From: a bacterium
GTDB lineage: Bacteria; Patescibacteriota; Patescibacteriia; UBA1558; S5-K13
Reading direction: 5' to 3'
NCBI GenBank assembly: GCA_029555085.1
Contig: JAKPTO010000052.1
Coordinates: forward strand, 1-61,599
Length of the DNA stretch: 61,599 bases
Below are positions 24,981 through 34,295 of the stretch, piece by piece. Position 1 is the stretch's first letter. The number at the start of each line of letters is the position of its first letter. The notes under the pieces are model-generated. The model searched no databases and was not told the DNA's origin. It was given only the letters and a program-made list of their open reading frames with translations. The translations under genes and the position numbers were made by a program.

Positions 24981-26669
24981 ATGTTCGAATACAAAATAAA
25001 AAAATTAATAGAAAATTCAACGGAAATCAAAAACCCTGAAATCGAAATTCCTCCCAAGCATGAAATGGGTGATTATGCTTTTCCATGCTTTGAGCTTTCG
25101 AAAAAATTAAATAAGCCAGCTCCGGAAATTGCAAATAAAATAGTTTCGAAAATAAAAAAACCGAGTTTTATAAAAGAAATAAAAATTATTGGTCCTTATA
25201 TAAATTTTTTCATTGATTACGCAAGTATTTCAAGGAAAATTATATGTGACATTTTTAAAGAAAAAAATAATTACGGAGTTCAAAATATTGGCAAAAACAA
25301 AACAATTGTAATTGATTTTTCTTCTCCAAATATTGCAAAACCTCTTAATATTGGACACTTGAGAAGCACAGTAATAGGAAATTCATTATACAAAATCCAC
25401 AAAACACTTGGATACAAAGTAATAAGAGTAAACCACCTGGGCGACTGGGGGACGCAATTTGGAAAATTAATTTATGCATATAAAACTTGGAGCAATTCAA
25501 AAGAATTAAAAAAAGACCCAATAAAACATCTATTTAATTTATATGTTAAATTTCACAAAGAATCAAAGCTAAACTTAAACTTAGATGATTTGGCGAGAAA
25601 CGAATTTCAAAAACTAGAAAAAAAAGATAGAAAAAATTTAGAATTATGGAAACTTTTCAGATCACTATCTTTAGAGGAATTTAAAAAAATATATAAAATA
25701 TTAAATATACAATTTGATTCATACGATGGAGAAGCTTCTTATGTTTCTCAATCCGAAAAAACTTTAAAAATTGCTAAAAAATTACTAAACACAAAAATTT
25801 CTGAAGGTGCTCTTATAGTTGATTTAGAAAAATTTAAAATGCCACCATTTTTCCTAGTAAAATCAAATGAAACAAGTTCGTATCACCTGCGTGATTTATC
25901 AGCTGCTCTTTATAGATTAAAAAATTATAAACCTTACAAACTTTTATATGTAGTAGGAAGTGAACAAGAATTACATTTCAAGCAATTGTTTAAAATTTTA
26001 GATTTAATGAAATTGAATAAAAATAGATTTTTTCATATAAATTTTGGGATGTTTAGTTTTTCTGATAACACAATGTCAACTCGCGAGGGAAACATAATAC
26101 TCTTAGAAGATGTAATAAATAAATCAATTGATTTAGCTAAAAAAATAATGCAAGAGAAAAATTCTATTGCAAAAGATGATTCTAATATTGCCAAAAAAAT
26201 AGGAATTGGTGCTGTAATTTTTGGTGATTTATCAAATGATAGAAATAAAAATATAGTTTTTAATTGGAGCAGAGTACTTGCCTTTGATGGAGATACTTCT
26301 CCCTATTTACAATATACTTATGTAAGATGTTTGAGTATTTTAAAAAAAGCAAAAAAAGAACAGAAATTAATACCAGACACAAAAATTAATTATAAATTAT
26401 TGCAAGACAGTCAAGAAACAAAACTTATAAAAGATTTAAGTAATTTTAAAAAAATAATTATAAAATCGGGAGAAGAATATAAACCAAATATTTTAGCAAA
26501 TTATTTAATTGATCTGGCAAAAGATTTTAATGAGTTTTATAATAATGTTAAAGTAATAACAGATGACAAAAATTCGACAAAAGCGAAAATTGCTTTAGTT
26601 TATTGTGTATCACAAGTAATTAAAAATGGATTAAATTTGCTTGGAATAGAAACCGTTAATAAAATGTAA
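24981..26669 (+). CDS. argS: Arginine--tRNA ligase
   Basis: A 562-residue class I synthetase charging tRNA-Arg. The N-terminal Add-1 domain is present. The HIGH motif appears as NIGHLRST near residues 123-130, and MSTREGN (the KMSKS-equivalent region of ArgRS) follows. The anticodon-binding DALR domain contains DTSPYLQYTYVR. The length is normal. It sits in an operon with gatB, whose ATG comes 2 bases after the argS stop. Confidence 0.95.
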   Translation: MFEYKIKKLIENSTEIKNPEIEIPPKHEMGDYAFPCFELSKKLNKPAPEIANKIVSKIKKPSFIKEIKIIGPYINFFIDYASISRKIICDIFKEKNNYGVQNIGKNKTIVIDFSSPNIAKPLNIGHLRSTVIGNSLYKIHKTLGYKVIRVNHLGDWGTQFGKLIYAYKTWSNSKELKKDPIKHLFNLYVKFHKESKLNLNLDDLARNEFQKLEKKDRKNLELWKLFRSLSLEEFKKIYKILNIQFDSYDGEASYVSQSEKTLKIAKKLLNTKISEGALIVDLEKFKMPPFFLVKSNETSSYHLRDLSAALYRLKNYKPYKLLYVVGSEQELHFKQLFKILDLMKLNKNRFFHINFGMFSFSDNTMSTREGNIILLEDVINKSIDLAKKIMQEKNSIAKDDSNIAKKIGIGAVIFGDLSNDRNKNIVFNWSRVLAFDGDTSPYLQYTYVRCLSILKKAKKEQKLIPDTKINYKLLQDSQETKLIKDLSNFKKIIIKSGEEYKPNILANYLIDLAKDFNEFYNNVKVITDDKNSTKAKIALVYCVSQVIKNGLNLLGIETVNKM

Positions 26670-26671
26670 TT

Positions 26672-28141
26672 ATGAAATTAGAACCAATAATAGGATTAGA
26701 AATACACACACAGCTCAAAACAAAAAGCAAAATGTTTTGTGCTTGTTCAAATACTCCAGATAACACCAAACCAAATAGCGCTGTATGTCCAATTTGTTTA
26801 GGACACCCAGGAACGCTACCCTCTTTAAATGAACAAGTTGTAGATTGTGCAATAAAATTAGCGCTCGCATTAAATTTAAAAATAAACTCTAATAGTGTTT
26901 TTGAAAGAAAAAATTATTTTTATCCTGATCTGCCAAGTGGTTATCAAATTTCACAATTTGAATATCCATTATCTGAAAATGGATTCCTTGTAATAGAAGA
27001 AAATGATAAAAAAACAAAAATTGGAATTGAAAGATTGCACATAGAAAATGATAGTGCAAAAAGCATGCATGTTGACGGAGAAACTCTTGTTGATTTTAAT
27101 CGCGCTGGAACTCCACTTGCAGAAATTGTGACAAATCCTGATTTTAGATCCCCTCAACAAGCAAAATTATTTCTACAAAAATTGAGACAAATTTGTAGAT
27201 ATTTAAATGTTTCAGACGCTGACATGGAAAAAGGAAATCTAAGATGTGATGTAAATATTTCAATGCGTCCAATTGGCGACACAAAGCTTTATCCAAAAAC
27301 AGAAATTAAAAATCTAAACTCCTTTAGATCGGTAGAAAAAGCCATTGAGTATGAAATAAAAAGGCAAACAGAATTATGGGAAAAAGACGAAAGGCCAAAA
27401 ATACAAACAACACGAGGTTATATAGATGCAAAACAAATTACAGAACTTCAACGCGAAAAAGAAGAATCAAATGATTATAGATATTTTCCGGAACCAGATT
27501 TAAATCCACTTATAGTTTCAAAACAAAAAATCCAAAAATTATCAATTGAAATTCCAGAATTACCAGATGAAAAAATAAAAAGATTTGTCAGTGAATATAT
27601 TCTAACAAAAAATGAAGCAGAAGTATTATCTAATACAATAGAAATTTCTTCGTATTTTGAAAATACAGTATCAGAATTTAAAACACTAATATCAGAAAAA
27701 GAATACAAAAAAGAAAAACAAAAAATCACAAAACTTATTAATGGTTGGATAACTTCAGAATTATTCAAACTAATAAACAAAGAAAATATGAATATTTCTG
27801 AAATAAAAATAACCCCGTATGATTTTGCAAAATTTATTTCCTTTATTTACAAAAACACAATAAACAGTTCAAATGCGCAAAAAGTTTTAAAACTTATGTT
27901 TGATAATGGATCTGATCCAGAAGTAATTATAAAAGAAAATGATTTTAGTCAAATAAATGATGAGAGCGTCCTTAAACAATTAGCTCAAAAAATTATCGAT
28001 AATAATAAAAATCAAGTAGAAGAGTATAAATCTGGAAAAGAAAATCTAATGAAATACTTCATAGGAATTGCCATGAAAGAAAGCAAAGGAAAGGCAAATC
28101 CCGAGATAATAGAAAATATCTTAAAAAATAAATTAAAGTAA
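26672..28141 (+). CDS. gatB: Aspartyl/glutamyl-tRNA(Asn/Gln) amidotransferase subunit B
   Basis: A 489-residue GatB: it starts with LEPIIGLEIHTQLKTKSKMF, followed by the zinc cysteines CACS and CPIC, and later YFPEPDLNP. The C-terminal YqeY-like tail is present. GatCAB converts misacylated Glu-tRNA(Gln), or Asp-tRNA(Asn), to the amide. Because asnS is also encoded here (43750), the Gln pathway is the likely need. gatA and gatC are not in the window. Confidence 0.96.
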   Translation: MKLEPIIGLEIHTQLKTKSKMFCACSNTPDNTKPNSAVCPICLGHPGTLPSLNEQVVDCAIKLALALNLKINSNSVFERKNYFYPDLPSGYQISQFEYPLSENGFLVIEENDKKTKIGIERLHIENDSAKSMHVDGETLVDFNRAGTPLAEIVTNPDFRSPQQAKLFLQKLRQICRYLNVSDADMEKGNLRCDVNISMRPIGDTKLYPKTEIKNLNSFRSVEKAIEYEIKRQTELWEKDERPKIQTTRGYIDAKQITELQREKEESNDYRYFPEPDLNPLIVSKQKIQKLSIEIPELPDEKIKRFVSEYILTKNEAEVLSNTIEISSYFENTVSEFKTLISEKEYKKEKQKITKLINGWITSELFKLINKENMNISEIKITPYDFAKFISFIYKNTINSSNAQKVLKLMFDNGSDPEVIIKENDFSQINDESVLKQLAQKIIDNNKNQVEEYKSGKENLMKYFIGIAMKESKGKANPEIIENILKNKLK

Positions 28142-28157
28142 ATAAATTTAAATTTAA

Positions 28158-28190
28158 AAGTGTCGAGCTGAACTCGACACTTATATTTTT
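28158..28190. terminator. Bidirectional terminator between gatB and the YdcF-like gene
   Basis: A perfect 10-bp stem (28158-28167 with 28173-28182, arms aagtgtcgag / ctcgacactt) has a 5-base loop and AT-rich flanks with T-runs on both strands. It separates two convergent genes. The stop codon of the minus gene lies within its right arm. Confidence 0.88.
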
Positions 28191-28720
28191 CCCTGCAAGA
28201 GATATAAAACTCTTGCGAAAATTTCTCTTGGAATGAATAACAACCTATTCCTTGTCCATTCTTGAGTAGATAAACTATCATATGGACAAGCACTTGTGTC
28301 AATCACACAAGTATTTAACCCCAGCTTTTCAAGAGTTTTTTTACATCTCCATGCATGATCTGGGTGCGCCAAAACAAGTACTTCTTTAAAACCATGCTCT
28401 TTACACAATTCATATATCTGAAAAGCCACTTCATATGTATCAAGATACTGTCCCGGTATTCTACTTTCCCTTATTGTGTAAACAGAATTAGATATATGAT
28501 CGCCTATATTAGATTGTGCAATAATGGGCAATTCATATTTTCTAGATAGACAAGAAGCAATTTTAATTAAAAATGCATTACTGTGTCCAGGTCCACACCT
28601 TCTTGCACCAAATGAAAATGCTACTATTGCTTGGGCATTTTTGATTTGCTCTTTTGTAGCGTATTTTTCGCGCCAACAAAAGACACATCTCAATAACATT
28701 TTGACAAATCTTATTATCAT
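28181..28720 (-). CDS. YdcF/DUF218-like protein
   Basis: A 179-residue protein starting at the ATG at 28720. That start has a strong Shine-Dalgarno site immediately upstream, unlike the in-frame ATG at 28732, which contains it. Segments AIVAFSFGARRCGPGHSN, GQYLDTYEVAFQIYEL and VLVLAHPDHAWRCKKTLEKL match the DUF218 fold. These proteins are often envelope-associated with unknown biochemistry. Base composition is less AT-rich than its neighbours and the ribosome site is unusual for the window, which hints at acquisition. It is monocistronic. Confidence 0.72.
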   Translation of the reverse strand: MIIRFVKMLLRCVFCWREKYATKEQIKNAQAIVAFSFGARRCGPGHSNAFLIKIASCLSRKYELPIIAQSNIGDHISNSVYTIRESRIPGQYLDTYEVAFQIYELCKEHGFKEVLVLAHPDHAWRCKKTLEKLGLNTCVIDTSACPYDSLSTQEWTRNRLLFIPREIFARVLYLLQGKI

Positions 28721-28724
28721 TATT

Positions 28725-28730
28725 CCTCCC
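28725..28730 (-). promoter_or_regulatory. Strong Shine-Dalgarno site deciding the start at 28720
   Basis: GGGAGG on the minus strand ends 4 bases before the ATG at 28720. Most genes in this window have no comparable site. Confidence 0.75.
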
Positions 28731-28909
28731 AAAATAAATTTACACTCTATTATATACTATTTTTTAATTTTGTCAACACGAAATATAATAAATACAGTTA
28801 ATCTCAATTAACAACTAACTATAAAATCCATTTTATAAAAATAATAAAAACATAGGTGATTTTCCCATGCACTTATTTTCTTATAAAAATTACTTTAACT
28901 CTAATTAAT

Positions 28910-29800
28910 TCAGGAACTTAAAAATTGTTTAACTAATTTTTCCGCCTGCTTATAATCCTTTATCCATATTATATCTTTTCTTTTATTAAACCAAGTCATT
29001 TGTCGCTTTGCAAACTGATGAATTGCGATTGATAATTGTGTAAACAATTCGCCATAATTTATTTTTTTCTGTAAATATCTTGAAATAAATCTATACTCAA
29101 GTCCAAAATCTTCTAATCTTTTCCATGAAACGCCATTTTTATGTAAATTCTTAATCTCATCAATCATATTATCATTTTCTAAACGATGTTTTAATCTTTC
29201 ATCAATTCTTTTGTTAATTATATTTCTATCAAATGTAATTCCAATTACAAGCGATTTAAATAATTTCTTTTTTATTTTCTTAGATATTGAACTGTCTGAT
29301 TTTGCAATTTCAATTGCTCTTATTACGCGTCTTTTGTTTTTTATATCAATTTTATTGTAAGATTTTAAATCTAATTTTTTTAACATTTTTTGAAGCTCTG
29401 GCAGAGGAGTGTTATTTAATTTTTTTCTAAAATCTTTGTTAATTTTTTGATCTGCTAAAATATAACCATCAACAATTGAATTTATATAAAGTCCCGTTCC
29501 ACCAACTATAAAAGGAACTTTCTCTCGACTATTAATTTCTTTTATTTTTTCTATAGCTTGTTTCTGCCAATCAAATAGAGTAATTTGTTTCTTTGGATTT
29601 TCTATATCAATTAAATGATATGGTATTTTTCCATAATCACATAAATCTTTTCCAGTTCCAATATCCATTCCTTTATAAACTTGTCGAGAATCTGCAGAAA
29701 TTATTTCACCATTAAATCTACTTGCGAGCTTAACTCCCAATTTAGTTTTGCCACATGCTGTGGGCCCCACCACACAAATTATTTTTTGTTTTTTATTCAT
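28910..29800 (-). CDS. miaA: tRNA dimethylallyltransferase
   Basis: A 296-residue enzyme that adds a dimethylallyl group to N6 of A37 in tRNAs reading UNN codons. The P-loop VVGPTACGKTKLG is at residues 10-22, followed by ISADSRQVYKGMDIGTGK and FIVGGTGLY. The C-terminal RQMTWFNKR is the tRNA-binding end. The length is standard. It pairs functionally with the miaB gene encoded just upstream on the same strand. Confidence 0.96.
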   Translation of the reverse strand: MNKKQKIICVVGPTACGKTKLGVKLASRFNGEIISADSRQVYKGMDIGTGKDLCDYGKIPYHLIDIENPKKQITLFDWQKQAIEKIKEINSREKVPFIVGGTGLYINSIVDGYILADQKINKDFRKKLNNTPLPELQKMLKKLDLKSYNKIDIKNKRRVIRAIEIAKSDSSISKKIKKKLFKSLVIGITFDRNIINKRIDERLKHRLENDNMIDEIKNLHKNGVSWKRLEDFGLEYRFISRYLQKKINYGELFTQLSIAIHQFAKRQMTWFNKRKDIIWIKDYKQAEKLVKQFLSS

Positions 29801-29861
29801 ATATTATTTAATAGGAGTTTTTTCATTCCTGACTTATTATCCTAAAATTAAAACCTCCACC

Positions 29862-29947
29862 TGTCATCCTGAACTTGAAATCCCCCACCTGTCGGATCTC
29901 GATATTGTACTTCCTCAATGGGATTCTGAAATAGATTAAGAATGACA
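29862..29947. repeat. Dispersed imperfect palindrome (TGTCATCCTGAAC type)
   Basis: Outer arms tgtcatcctgaactt (29862-29876) and agattaagaatgaca (29933-29947) pair with G-U wobbles. Inner tgaaatccc and gggattctga extend the pairing. It shares the GTCAT-CTGAA arm with the element at 6077-6125. A further partial arm lies at 29823-29835. Confidence 0.6.
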
Positions 29948-29966
29948 TCTAAATATTAATAAAAAT

Positions 29967-31241
29967 TTATTTGATTATTTTGCCTTCAAGACCCCATTCA
30001 AGAGCTTTGTTTATTTTCACATCTACAAATTGTCCTAAATCACAATCTATCGCATTAAAAATCTTTACAGTTTCATAAGTTTGCATTTTTCCTAAATAAA
30101 TTCCTTTTTTACTTTTATTTGTAACTAATACCTTTACAACACTACCTAAATATTTTTTATTTCTTTCTAATGATTGCTTTGCGATTAATTTTGTCATTTT
30201 TTCATCACGCTTTCTTTTTTTAATTTGTGATACATTATCATTATACATTTTATAAGCTAAAGTTTGTGGACGAGGAGAATAAAGTCCGCTATAAACTAAG
30301 GTTATTTTTGCCTTTTTTAAAATATTTAAAGTGTCTTTAAAATCCTTTTCAGTTTCACCACAAAAGCCAACAATTACATCTGTTGTGATATTTGCGTCCG
30401 GAATTGCTGTATATATTTTTTTAATAATTTCTAAAAATTGTCCTGAATTATATTGCCTGTTCATGATTTTTAAAATTTTATCACTTCCAGATTGCAGAGG
30501 AATATGAATATGATTTGATATATTATTATATTTTGCAATAACTTTTATAAGTTTATTATTAAATTTTGTTGGATATGGAGCCATAAAATTAATCCACATA
30601 TCTGGTTTTAAAATTGCAACAGCTTCTAGTAAATCGCTAAAATCTTTAATTCTAGAATTTTTGTCTGGGTTAATATAGGAATTAACAGTTTGGCCAAGTA
30701 ATGTAACTTGTTTAATGTTTTTAGGTAATTTTTTTACCTCATTTAAAATTTCTTTTGCTAATCTATTTTTTTCTAAACCCCTAGTATAGGGAACAGCACA
30801 ATATGAACAAAAATTATTACATCCATTTGAAATAGGAATTAATGCTAAAAGATTATCGCTCTGCTTTGGAATTATTTTTAAATAATCAATGTCTTCTGGA
30901 TTATAATTATAAAATTTCTTTTCCTTAATTAGCTTTGGAAGATTTTTTATTTTTGTAATATCAATTATAATATCAAATATTTTTTGAAGTTTTTGTATGT
31001 CTTTTTTTAATACACAACCTGTTAAAATCTTTATTGCACTTTTTTTGATTTTCTTTTTTCTAAAAACTTCATAAATTCTATTAACGGCGCTTTGTCTTAC
31101 ACTACATGCTAAAATAATAATTGCATCAGCATCGAAAATATTTTCTGTTTTTTTGAATTTCATAGAATCAAAAACAGAGCAAATGCGCTGCGCGTCTGAC
31201 TTATTCATATCACAACCAAAATATTTTATGTAATAGTTCAT
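29967..31241 (-). CDS. miaB: tRNA-2-methylthio-N6-dimethylallyladenosine synthase (MiaB-like)
   Basis: A 424-residue methylthiotransferase. The N-terminal UPF0004 domain starts YIKYFGCDMNKSDAQ and carries further cluster cysteines (ILACSVR, LTGCVL). The radical SAM motif is CNNFCSYCAVPYTRG. HIPLQSGSDKILKIMNR and the C-terminal TRAM domain are present. It methylthiolates the i6A37 made by MiaA, encoded next to it. RimO or MtaB relatives are less likely given that neighbour. guaB lies 3 bases upstream. Confidence 0.92.
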   Translation of the reverse strand: MNYYIKYFGCDMNKSDAQRICSVFDSMKFKKTENIFDADAIIILACSVRQSAVNRIYEVFRKKKIKKSAIKILTGCVLKKDIQKLQKIFDIIIDITKIKNLPKLIKEKKFYNYNPEDIDYLKIIPKQSDNLLALIPISNGCNNFCSYCAVPYTRGLEKNRLAKEILNEVKKLPKNIKQVTLLGQTVNSYINPDKNSRIKDFSDLLEAVAILKPDMWINFMAPYPTKFNNKLIKVIAKYNNISNHIHIPLQSGSDKILKIMNRQYNSGQFLEIIKKIYTAIPDANITTDVIVGFCGETEKDFKDTLNILKKAKITLVYSGLYSPRPQTLAYKMYNDNVSQIKKRKRDEKMTKLIAKQSLERNKKYLGSVVKVLVTNKSKKGIYLGKMQTYETVKIFNAIDCDLGQFVDVKINKALEWGLEGKIIK

Positions 31242-31244
31242 AAT

Positions 31245-32663
31245 TTACAATATTTCATTATCATGCGAATTGGATTCTCTAATGCCTGAATTAGTAATTT
31301 TTACAAATTCACAATCTCTTAAATCTTTTATAGTCATTGCATTTCCATAACTCATCCCAGAACGAAGCCCGCCAATATACCTACTTACAACATCTTTCAC
31401 TGGTCCACGATATGGAACTCTTGCCTCGACTCCTTCTGGTGTAATTTTAGACAAATCTTCTTTTGCGCCAGGACGACTTATTGAAGCTGTTAGTGATGCC
31501 ATACCACGAGAAATTTTATATCGTCTGCCATTATAATTTATAACTGGTCCTGGGGCTTCTTCGGTTCCTGATAATTGACCGCCAAGCATAACTGAATCAG
31601 CGCCAGCAGAAAGTGCTTTTACTAAATCTCCTGGTTGTTTTATTCCACCGTCGGCAATCATAGGAACTCCTAATTCACGACACACTGGATAAATATCCAT
31701 AATTGCAGTAAGTTGCGGAACGCCAAATCCCGTTGTAATTCTTGTTGTGCAAATTGATCCCGGTCCAATTCCAATTTTCACACAATCAGCCCCAACATTT
31801 ATTAAATCACGCGCCGCATCTGCTGTCGCAATATTTCCTGCCATTATTTCTAAATTTGGATATTTTGCTTTTATTTGTTGTAATGCCTCAATTTCAATTA
31901 AAGAATGGCCATGCGCAATATCTAAAGCGATTATATCAACCTCCGCATCAACTAAAGCATCGACGCGTTCCATAAAATCATCACCAACTCCAACCGCAGC
32001 TCCCACGAGCAATCTACCATGTTTATCTTTCGCAGAAAACTTATCATCAAAATTTTCTACTAAATCTTTTTTTGTAATCAATCCTTTGATATTAAAATTC
32101 TCGTCAACTATTGGAAGTTTTTCAATTTTATATTTTACAAAAAGTTTTTTTGCGTCTTCGATTGAAATTTCGTTTGTAGCTGTAATTAATTTATCCTGCG
32201 GAGTCATCAAATCACGAACAAATTTTTCATCACCATTTTCTAAAACATAATCTCTTTTTGTAATAATTCCCAAAAGTTTTGTGCTACCCTCCTCGCAAAC
32301 CAAAAATCCAGAGTATCCGTATTCTTTTGCTTTTGCACGGAGCTCTTCTAGTGTGCTGTTTGGATCTATTGTCAAAGGTTTTCGAACAATCATACTTTGA
32401 TGTCTTTTTACTCTCAAAACTTCTTTTGCTTGATATTCAATAGAACAAAATCTGTGAATTATTCCAATTCCTCCAATACTTGCCATTGCAATAGCCATTT
32501 TACTCTCAGTTACAGTGTCCATGTTGGAAGAAACAATAGGAATATTCAATGTAATATTTTTTGATAATTTTGTACTTGTATTGACATCTTTTCTAGATCT
32601 AATTTGAGACATTTTTGGTACTAGTAGTACATCATCATAAGTTAGAGCTTCGCGTATATTCAT
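31245..32663 (-). CDS. guaB: Inosine-5'-monophosphate dehydrogenase
   Basis: A 472-residue enzyme of GMP synthesis, oxidising IMP to XMP with [12 protein letters not shown] is at the N-terminus. The two CBS domains span about residues 90-205. The catalytic loop [13 protein letters not shown] carries the active-site Cys. [12 protein letters not shown] and YKISRGM are present, as is the flap region. It is complete. The 180 bases upstream contain a candidate structured RNA in addition to the promoter region. Confidence 0.96.
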   Translation of the reverse strand: MNIREALTYDDVLLVPKMSQIRSRKDVNTSTKLSKNITLNIPIVSSNMDTVTESKMAIAMASIGGIGIIHRFCSIEYQAKEVLRVKRHQSMIVRKPLTIDPNSTLEELRAKAKEYGYSGFLVCEEGSTKLLGIITKRDYVLENGDEKFVRDLMTPQDKLITATNEISIEDAKKLFVKYKIEKLPIVDENFNIKGLITKKDLVENFDDKFSAKDKHGRLLVGAAVGVGDDFMERVDALVDAEVDIIALDIAHGHSLIEIEALQQIKAKYPNLEIMAGNIATADAARDLINVGADCVKIGIGPGSICTTRITTGFGVPQLTAIMDIYPVCRELGVPMIADGGIKQPGDLVKALSAGADSVMLGGQLSGTEEAPGPVINYNGRRYKISRGMASLTASISRPGAKEDLSKITPEGVEARVPYRGPVKDVVSRYIGGLRSGMSYGNAMTIKDLRDCEFVKITNSGIRESNSHDNEIL

Positions 32664-32712
32664 AATAGCTTTTATTAATAATAAACATTGTTTAGTTTAC
32701 AACAATTAAAAG

Positions 32713-32797
32713 AAAAGGGGAATAGCTGAGCCATCCTACTGCATAGATATTACAATGCAAGAGTTATCTCGTGTAAAGAAATGGTTATTTGCCTTTT
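32713..32797. ncRNA. Candidate structured RNA element between guaB and a divergent gene
   Basis: A long closing helix pairs 32713-32726 (aaaaggggaatagc) with 32784-32797 (gttatttgcctttt), 14 positions with one mismatch. Inside, tgcat...atgca and gag-ttat-ctc hairpins can form a multi-branched structure. On the plus strand it ends in a T-rich run. It could be a leader of guaB (minus), a leader of the 32847 gene (plus), or an independent RNA. No known class is recognised. Confidence 0.4.
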
Positions 32798-32846
32798 ATT
32801 TTGATAGTGATAGAATTTAAATAGTTATAATTAATTACAAAAACAT

Positions 32847-33440
32847 ATGGGATTATTTTTATCATCCATGGAAAAACAAATAAAAAAACAATATATAAAA
32901 ATGATGTTAAATTTAGGTATGTCAGACTCAGAAGCTACGGAGACGGTTGAGGAATTAATGCGTATCGCAAAAGAAAACATTATAAAAAAAGGAGAGGATT
33001 CTTTACCGAAAAACTTTGCAGAACTAATACTATCTGGTGATACAAGATTCAAAAAAGATCTTAAAAAAATCAAAAAAGAAGGTGTTAGAGATGAGGATAT
33101 AAGATGGTGGTGGAATTTAGATCCATTGGAAAGAGAAATGATGAGAATGTCTGATTTTTATAATAAATTAACTTTATATACCTCTCTTTTAAGAGAAGGC
33201 AAAAGCATAGAGGAAACATTTCCCATAATATCAAAATATCATCCTCGATTTGAGCAGGAGAAAGGTACTCAATTTGGTTCGGATGAAGACGCTCCATTAC
33301 CAGAAGAATTAAAGGATAGGATAAATATTTATATTCAAAAAAGATTTATGAATGATAATGAACAGTATAAAAAGGAATTAGAAGAGTCTTCTAGTTTTAA
33401 TGCCCTTATTAGAAAAGAGATTAGGGAGGGAAAGTTATAA
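32847..33440 (+). CDS. Hypothetical charged helical protein
   Basis: A 197-residue soluble protein that I do not recognise. It is mostly helical and strongly charged. Residues ~15-65 include LGMSDSEATETVEELMRIA, which might be a UBA- or EF-Ts-like helical bundle (a guess). IRWWWNLDPLEREMM is near residues 88-102. A second ATG lies at codon 7, so the start is uncertain. It is followed 2 bases later by a small membrane protein and then two more small genes, probably one transcript ending with the HEPN-like gene. Confidence 0.55.
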   Translation: MGLFLSSMEKQIKKQYIKMMLNLGMSDSEATETVEELMRIAKENIIKKGEDSLPKNFAELILSGDTRFKKDLKKIKKEGVRDEDIRWWWNLDPLEREMMRMSDFYNKLTLYTSLLREGKSIEETFPIISKYHPRFEQEKGTQFGSDEDAPLPEELKDRINIYIQKRFMNDNEQYKKELEESSSFNALIRKEIREGKL

Positions 33441-33442
33441 AA

Positions 33443-33634
33443 ATGGAATGTGATAATCCTCAGGTATCTAACAATAATCCATATTCAACATTTTGGTGGT
33501 TTTTATTATTAGTAATTACAAAAACATTTTATAAATCAGACCACTTCAATACTGGTAGTATTTTTATATTGATGGGTATTATATTATTTATAATGTTTAT
33601 ATATTGGGCAATAGGGTATAAAAATAAAATTTAA
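33443..33634 (+). CDS. Small two-helix membrane protein
   Basis: A 63-residue protein with two hydrophobic helices (about 17-27 and 39-57) separated by a short polar loop. The function is unknown. It is 2 bases after the preceding gene and 4 bases before another small membrane protein. Confidence 0.5.
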   Translation: MECDNPQVSNNNPYSTFWWFLLLVITKTFYKSDHFNTGSIFILMGIILFIMFIYWAIGYKNKI

Positions 33635-33638
33635 AAAT

Positions 33639-33791
33639 ATGGTGGGATTTATTATTAGTATACCATTAATTCTTCTTATTGTGACTGGTCTTTTTACAAT
33701 AGCATCTAAAAAAGACGATGGTTCTGTTAAAAATTTTTTGTTGGTTTTATTTTTAGTTATAATAATGGCACTTTGCTTTGCCCTTCTTTAA
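33639..33791 (+). CDS. Small 50-residue membrane protein
   Basis: ATG at 33639 to TAA at 33791 encodes 50 residues with two hydrophobic helices (about 3-21 and 33-49) around a KKDDGS turn. It is placed head to tail in a compact set of small genes, with 4 and 5 base gaps, which supports a real gene despite its size. No family is recognised. Confidence 0.5.
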   Translation: MVGFIISIPLILLIVTGLFTIASKKDDGSVKNFLLVLFLVIIMALCFALL

Positions 33792-33796
33792 AAAAT

Positions 33797-34264
33797 ATGA
33801 ATAATAACAAGGTAATAACTATACCCACTCATAATTCTTTACAATATAAAGAAAAATTATTATTCCTTAAAAATTTAATAAATAAACTATATGAAGAAGA
33901 ACAATATTTGTTACCAATTTTTCTTTTAAGGTGTCAATTAATAGAATTTTCTTTAAAATACTTATTAATAAATTATCCATATAAACCGGACTATTTTGAT
34001 GAAAAAAAAATTGAAAAATTAACCATAGGACAAGTAATAAAAAAAATCAATAAATTCAACGATCCATACATGAAAAATATAATAAAGAATGGAACTGATC
34101 TTGTGAATCTTAGAAACGATTTAACACATAATTTTATAAAATCTAACACATCCATAAATGAAATAAATAAAAATATCAAAGATAATATGAGTGTTGCAGA
34201 TTTAATAGAGAAAAACATCTATTATTATCTTGAATTTGTTGAAAAAGAATTATATGGAATGTAA
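33797..34264 (+). CDS. HEPN-motif protein, possible RNase or toxin
   Basis: A 155-residue helical protein using the ATG at 33797; an in-frame upstream TTG lies inside the previous gene. It carries NLRNDLTHNF, a match to the HEPN active-site signature R-N-x3-H (Arg106, His111), near the start of a helix. HEPN proteins are RNases or nucleotide-binding partners in toxin-antitoxin and defence systems. No nucleotidyltransferase (MNT) partner is adjacent; the nearest neighbours are two small membrane proteins. Confidence 0.55.
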   Translation: MNNNKVITIPTHNSLQYKEKLLFLKNLINKLYEEEQYLLPIFLLRCQLIEFSLKYLLINYPYKPDYFDEKKIEKLTIGQVIKKINKFNDPYMKNIIKNGTDLVNLRNDLTHNFIKSNTSINEINKNIKDNMSVADLIEKNIYYYLEFVEKELYGM

Positions 34265-34295
34265 ATAATAATATAAATAATCTAAAAAATAATAA

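Noticed and set aside
31747-32250. 167-residue plus-strand open frame opposite guaB
   Set aside because: It is the antisense shadow of a fully conserved IMP dehydrogenase gene; the translation is low-complexity Ser/Ile/Phe and matches nothing.
32713-32797. tRNA or tmRNA gene (ggggaatagctgagc resembles a tRNA 5' end)
   Set aside because: No matching acceptor 3' arm, no T-loop GTTCGA, and no anticodon arm; kept only as an unassigned structured RNA.
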